The notes under the pieces are model-generated. The model had not been told where the DNA came from and did not search any database. It saw nothing but the letters and a program-made list of their open reading frames with translations. From assembly GCA_910579595.1 (NCBI GenBank), contig CAJTVM010000003.1, positions 6,961 to 70,960 on the forward strand: DNA of 64,000 bases, in the 5' to 3' direction. Positions 61,258 to 64,000 of this stretch are shown one piece after another; within the stretch, counting starts at the first letter, position 1; each line of letters starts with the position of its first letter. The stretch comes from an uncultured Oscillospiraceae bacterium. GTDB lineage: Bacteria > Bacillota > Clostridia > Oscillospirales > Oscillospiraceae. Made by a program: the position numbers and the translations under genes.

Positions 61258-61644
61258 CTATTTCTGGGTTTCCGCCGCGCCGCTCCGGGCGGCCTGCTCC
61301 GCCGTTTTTTCCTTGTCCTCGTCTTTCGCCTTATCCTGTCCCTTGTCCTTTTCCTTCCCCTTCGCCCCGCTGTTGGGATCGAAATGGAGGAAGTACACAT
61401 AGATCTCCACAATGGCCTTGTACAGCTCCTCCGGGATCTCCTGGCCCAGCTTCAGCTGGGTGAGGATGGTGGCTAGGGAGTTGTCCTCGTAGATGGGTAC
61501 GCCGCTGTCCGACGCCACCTCAACGATTTTTTCCGCCATATAGCCCATGCCCGACGCCACGATTACCGGCGCGCCGTCCCCCACGTCGTATTGCAGGGCC
61601 ACCGCCTTCTTGGACGGGTTCCGTCTGCCGTCATACTTTGACAT
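61258..61644 (-). CDS. FlhB C-terminal-domain-like protein (YlqH-like)
   Basis: I use the ATG at 61642-61644; a TTG at 61665 is an alternative. The 128-residue protein matches the C-terminal cytoplasmic domain of the flagellar export switch FlhB, as in Bacillus YlqH: RRNPSKKAVALQYD (about 7-20), APVIVASGMGYMAEKIVEVA, SGVPIYEDNSLATIL. The autocleavage motif NPTH of FlhB reads NPSK here. A charged Lys/Asp/Glu tail (about 95-128) follows. Its start overlaps the YlqG-like gene by 14 bases, so the pair is translationally coupled. Confidence 0.88.
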   Translation of the reverse strand: MSKYDGRRNPSKKAVALQYDVGDGAPVIVASGMGYMAEKIVEVASDSGVPIYEDNSLATILTQLKLGQEIPEELYKAIVEIYVYFLHFDPNSGAKGKEKDKGQDKAKDEDKEKTAEQAARSGAAETQK

Positions 61645-63052
61645 TGACACTGTTCTTCCCTTCAAAAATTTTGGGGAACACCTCGGTAAGCGTTACCGGG
61701 CGGTCCATTTTGCGCACGCTGATCCCCGCGGGCTTCAAATCGTTCCGGGCGAGGATCTTGGACACCGTCTTTTCAATCTCCTTGGAGAATGGGGCCGCCC
61801 CCTCCGGGCAGGCGATGGCCACCTCCACCTCCATGTCCCGGCTGGTGAGGATCACATCGAAAAGCCCCAGCTTTTCCACGTCGATTTTAAAGAGGAATTT
61901 CATGCACTTTTCCCCTTGGCCCCTGCCGTTCTTCTTGTCCTCGGCGTCGGCGTCCACCCACAGCTCGGAGAACAGCTTGCGCCCGTCCATCTCCATAGGG
62001 ATGAGGAAATGGCTGACGGGCATATACACGCTCTCGTTCACCAGCATAGACGACACCAGGTTGCGGAAGGTTTCCTGCACCTCGGCGCTGCCCTCCCCAC
62101 GCAGGGCCCGGGCGGCGGCGGCGGCCAGGTGGTCGGCGAACTGGGTGGCGGCGGCATCCTTCACCATGCTGCTTTGCAGCAGCTTCAGCAGGGATTTGTC
62201 GTCAATCCCCCCCAGCATCCCCTTCAACGTGCCGTAGCCGCTGAGCTGGTGGAACGCCTCGGCCAGCTTATCCTCCGATCCGTTCTCGTACCGGGCCACG
62301 TCCAGCGCCAGCAGGCTGAGCAGCTCCCGGGGGGTGCCCAGATCGTGGGTGGTGCTGACGTAATTAGACATATAGGGAAAAACCTCCTGCTGGATCAGGT
62401 TGATGTTCCCCTGCCGGTCCCCGGCGGCCACGCCGTTTTCCAGCTGGGCCAGCAGTTCCCGCAGCTTATCCCCCCAGCTTGCGGGCATGGCGTCCGCCAT
62501 CCCGGCCAGGTTGCGCAGCAGATTGCCCTCCAGGTGGGCGGTGGAGGAATAGTCGCTGTAGCTTTTCAGGAAATTCAGGATATCCGCCCGCACGCCCGCG
62601 GAATCCGCCCGGGCGTAGGCGTTCCTGAGCAGGGCAAACAGGGCCCCGCCGAAACGGGTCCCTGCTTTCATCTGTGCGCTGAGGAATTTGAGCAGCTGGC
62701 CCTCGTCCATTTTCAGCATCTGCATGACCTGGGACATCTCCTCGGCGATGCCCTCGCTCATGCCGGAGGCAACCACCGTCCCCTCCCGGGCCAGCAGCTT
62801 GGCCAGGGTCTGCACCCCGTCCTGGCTCCGGCGCAGCTGCTGCAAAAAGGTCTGGAAATTGGAGTCGTACCTTACCTGATCCCCCGACTGGCTGGCATCC
62901 TGCTGCTCGGTGCGGTTGTCCGCCCCGGTGACCCGGCTGGGATCCGGGATGTTCTGAACCTGGTTATTATTGGGGGAGATCGGGATATTCCGGTTCACCG
63001 ATGTATTGTCATAACCCGGTACCGGGTTGGTCGCTCCTAAAAGATCAGGCAT
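61631..63052 (-). CDS. YlqG-like protein (FliK-like C-terminus)
   Basis: GAGGTGAG precedes the ATG at 63050-63052. The 473-residue protein is mostly helical in its first 330 residues. The C-terminal region (about 350-445) resembles the hook-length-control domain of FliK: VYMPVSHFLIPMEMDGRKLF, KFLFKIDVEKLGLFDVILTS. A YlqG-YlqH pair occurs in the same order in Bacillus, where the first is FliK-related and the second FlhB-related. It may act in substrate switching of a flagellar-type export system. It is divergent from cheA. Confidence 0.78.
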   Translation of the reverse strand: MPDLLGATNPVPGYDNTSVNRNIPISPNNNQVQNIPDPSRVTGADNRTEQQDASQSGDQVRYDSNFQTFLQQLRRSQDGVQTLAKLLAREGTVVASGMSEGIAEEMSQVMQMLKMDEGQLLKFLSAQMKAGTRFGGALFALLRNAYARADSAGVRADILNFLKSYSDYSSTAHLEGNLLRNLAGMADAMPASWGDKLRELLAQLENGVAAGDRQGNINLIQQEVFPYMSNYVSTTHDLGTPRELLSLLALDVARYENGSEDKLAEAFHQLSGYGTLKGMLGGIDDKSLLKLLQSSMVKDAAATQFADHLAAAAARALRGEGSAEVQETFRNLVSSMLVNESVYMPVSHFLIPMEMDGRKLFSELWVDADAEDKKNGRGQGEKCMKFLFKIDVEKLGLFDVILTSRDMEVEVAIACPEGAAPFSKEIEKTVSKILARNDLKPAGISVRKMDRPVTLTEVFPKIFEGKNSVNVKV

Positions 63053-63089
63053 TTTTCTCACCTCTGAGATAAAACTTATAAAACCTACT

Positions 63090-63116
63090 TAATTTTCATC
63101 CGCCCTCTGCCGATAA
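63090..63116 (+). promoter_or_regulatory. Candidate sigma-D (flagellar-type) promoter of cheA
   Basis: TAAT (63090-63093), a 15-base spacer and GCCGATAA (63109-63116) resemble the sigma-28/SigD consensus TAAA-N15-GCCGATAT. It lies 39 bp before the cheA start, in the expected place for a motility gene. Confidence 0.6.
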
Positions 63117-63155
63117 TACTAAGGATAAAAGATATTTACTGAGGTGGTGCTTTTT

Positions 63156-64000
63156 TATGGGCAGCGGAAACGAAATTCTGGATATGTACATCTACGAAAC
63201 CGGCACCTTGCTGGAGCAGCTGGAGACCATCGTTCTGGAAGCCGAAAAGGTGGATACCTTCTCTCAGGAGAACGTCAACGAGATCTTCCGCATCATGCAC
63301 ACCATCAAGGGCTCCTCCGCCATGATGGAATTTGACACCCTGGCACGCGTGGCCCACCGGATTGAGGATATGTTCTTCATCATCCGGGAGGGGACCATGT
63401 CGGTGGTGTCCGAGGAAAACCGCCCGGCTCTGTTCGACGTGGTGTTCCAATCCATCGACTACTTCCGCGGCGAGGTGGATAAGGTAGAGTCCGGCGAACC
63501 TCTTGATGAGGATATCGACAGCTTTATGACAAATATTAATACCCTGATCTCTAAAATTAAAGGAGAAGAACCGGAGGAGGCGGCTCCCGCGCCTGCGGGG
63601 GCGCAGGCCGCCGCGGCCCCCGCTCCCGCCGCCGCCCCTGCGTCCGCCGGGGCCGCAGGCTTCCCCTTCGGCCTCCAGGTCAACTTCGAGGAGGGTTGCG
63701 GCATGGAGAGCCTGCGTGCCTTCATGCTGGTCACCTCCGTGAAGGACGTGTGCAGTGAGTCGGACTTCACCTTCACCCCCGCCGACGTGGAAACCAACTC
63801 CTCTACCTCCGAGAGCATTATTGAGAACGGCTTCCACATGATGTTCGTCTCCCCCGAGGCGCGGGAGAGCGCCATCGCGGCCATCAAGACGGCGGGCTCC
63901 GTCCAGGGCTACGCCTCCTATGACTGCCCGCCCCCCGCGCCCGAGCCTGCTGCTGCGCCCCCCGCGCCCGCCGCCAGCGCGGCGTCCCCCGCGGCCGCGG
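63156..64000 (+). CDS. cheA: Chemotaxis histidine kinase CheA (3' end outside window)
   Basis: GAGGTGG precedes the ATG at 63156, and the frame is open to the window edge (281 codons). The N-terminal Hpt domain carries the phosphorylated His48 in IFRIMHTIKGSSAMM. A Pro/Ala-rich linker (about 142-165) is followed by a CheY/CheB-binding-like P2 domain (about 168-255) and another Pro/Ala linker. The kinase, dimerisation and CheW-binding domains would follow beyond 64000. It transfers phosphate to CheY to steer the flagellar motor. Confidence 0.94.

Noticed and set aside
1..64000. tRNA, rRNA and CRISPR arrays
   Set aside because: I looked for tRNA T-loop motifs, rRNA stretches and regularly spaced repeats and found none; the only dispersed repeats are the MITE family and the hairpin repeat pair.

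Overview
The window looks like a chromosomal segment of a GC-rich, Gram-positive Clostridia member, probably a gut Oscillospiraceae relative (Flavonifractor, Lawsonibacter or Oscillibacter type). The assignment is inferred from S-layer homology (SLH) proteins, LplB/YtcP-type sugar importers, YtrA-type GntR regulation, BioY, sigma-A-like promoters and Firmicutes-style Shine-Dalgarno sites. No rRNA, tRNA or CRISPR array was recognised.

Layout. 1-6010: a sugar ABC importer (binding protein cut by the window edge, two permeases) divergent from a LacI repressor, followed by a membrane protein, a lipoprotein and a YesL-like protein. 6153-14757: an envelope block with a zinc-ribbon membrane protein, an ABC exporter whose permease is a tandem duplication, a NagZ-like family 3 glycosidase, and a zinc-ribbon/TPR/vWA/C-type-lectin protein. 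15020-15557: a miniature inverted-repeat element (MITE) and scraps of phage genes. 15564-28931: housekeeping and transport genes (pth, prs, an HD protein, a GntR-controlled ABC system, HtrA, an AI-2E family protein, an AEC carrier, an ABC exporter, NUDIX, YlmH-like and YnzC-like proteins). 28957-29748: another MITE and decayed mobile DNA. 29781-36750: a 1402-residue SLH-anchored family 3 glycosidase beside a LytS-like kinase and its regulator. 36790-38575: a second mobile-element graveyard with a broken regulator, a MITE and an internally deleted integrase. 38650-49578: ychF, a membrane-bound HTH protein with two small secreted proteins, an MsmX/UgpC-type sugar ATPase, an ATP-grasp enzyme with a hairpin-rich leader, bioY under an apparent BirA operator, small HTH genes, an HExxH protein, a uridine-kinase-like fusion and a MATE exporter. 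49855-64000: two PilZ proteins, two giant SLH surface proteins, YlqG/YlqH-like proteins and the start of cheA.

How the parts may work together. The LacI protein probably controls the divergent sugar importer, and the MsmX-type ATPase 39 kb away could energise it, because no ATPase gene lies beside the permeases. The right end groups c-di-GMP receptors, very large S-layer proteins and flagellum/chemotaxis-related proteins, which suggests control of surface structure or motility. The same 162-163 bp MITE occurs in four places, three of them beside broken integrase, phage or regulator genes, marking old insertion sites in an otherwise conserved backbone.

The most unusual items are the MITE family, the vWA-lectin zinc-ribbon protein, the tandem-fused exporter permease, the SLH protein with five unrecognised repeats of about 110 residues, the five-hairpin leader of the ATP-grasp gene, and the HTH/secreted-protein cassette whose middle gene appears to start at ATA.
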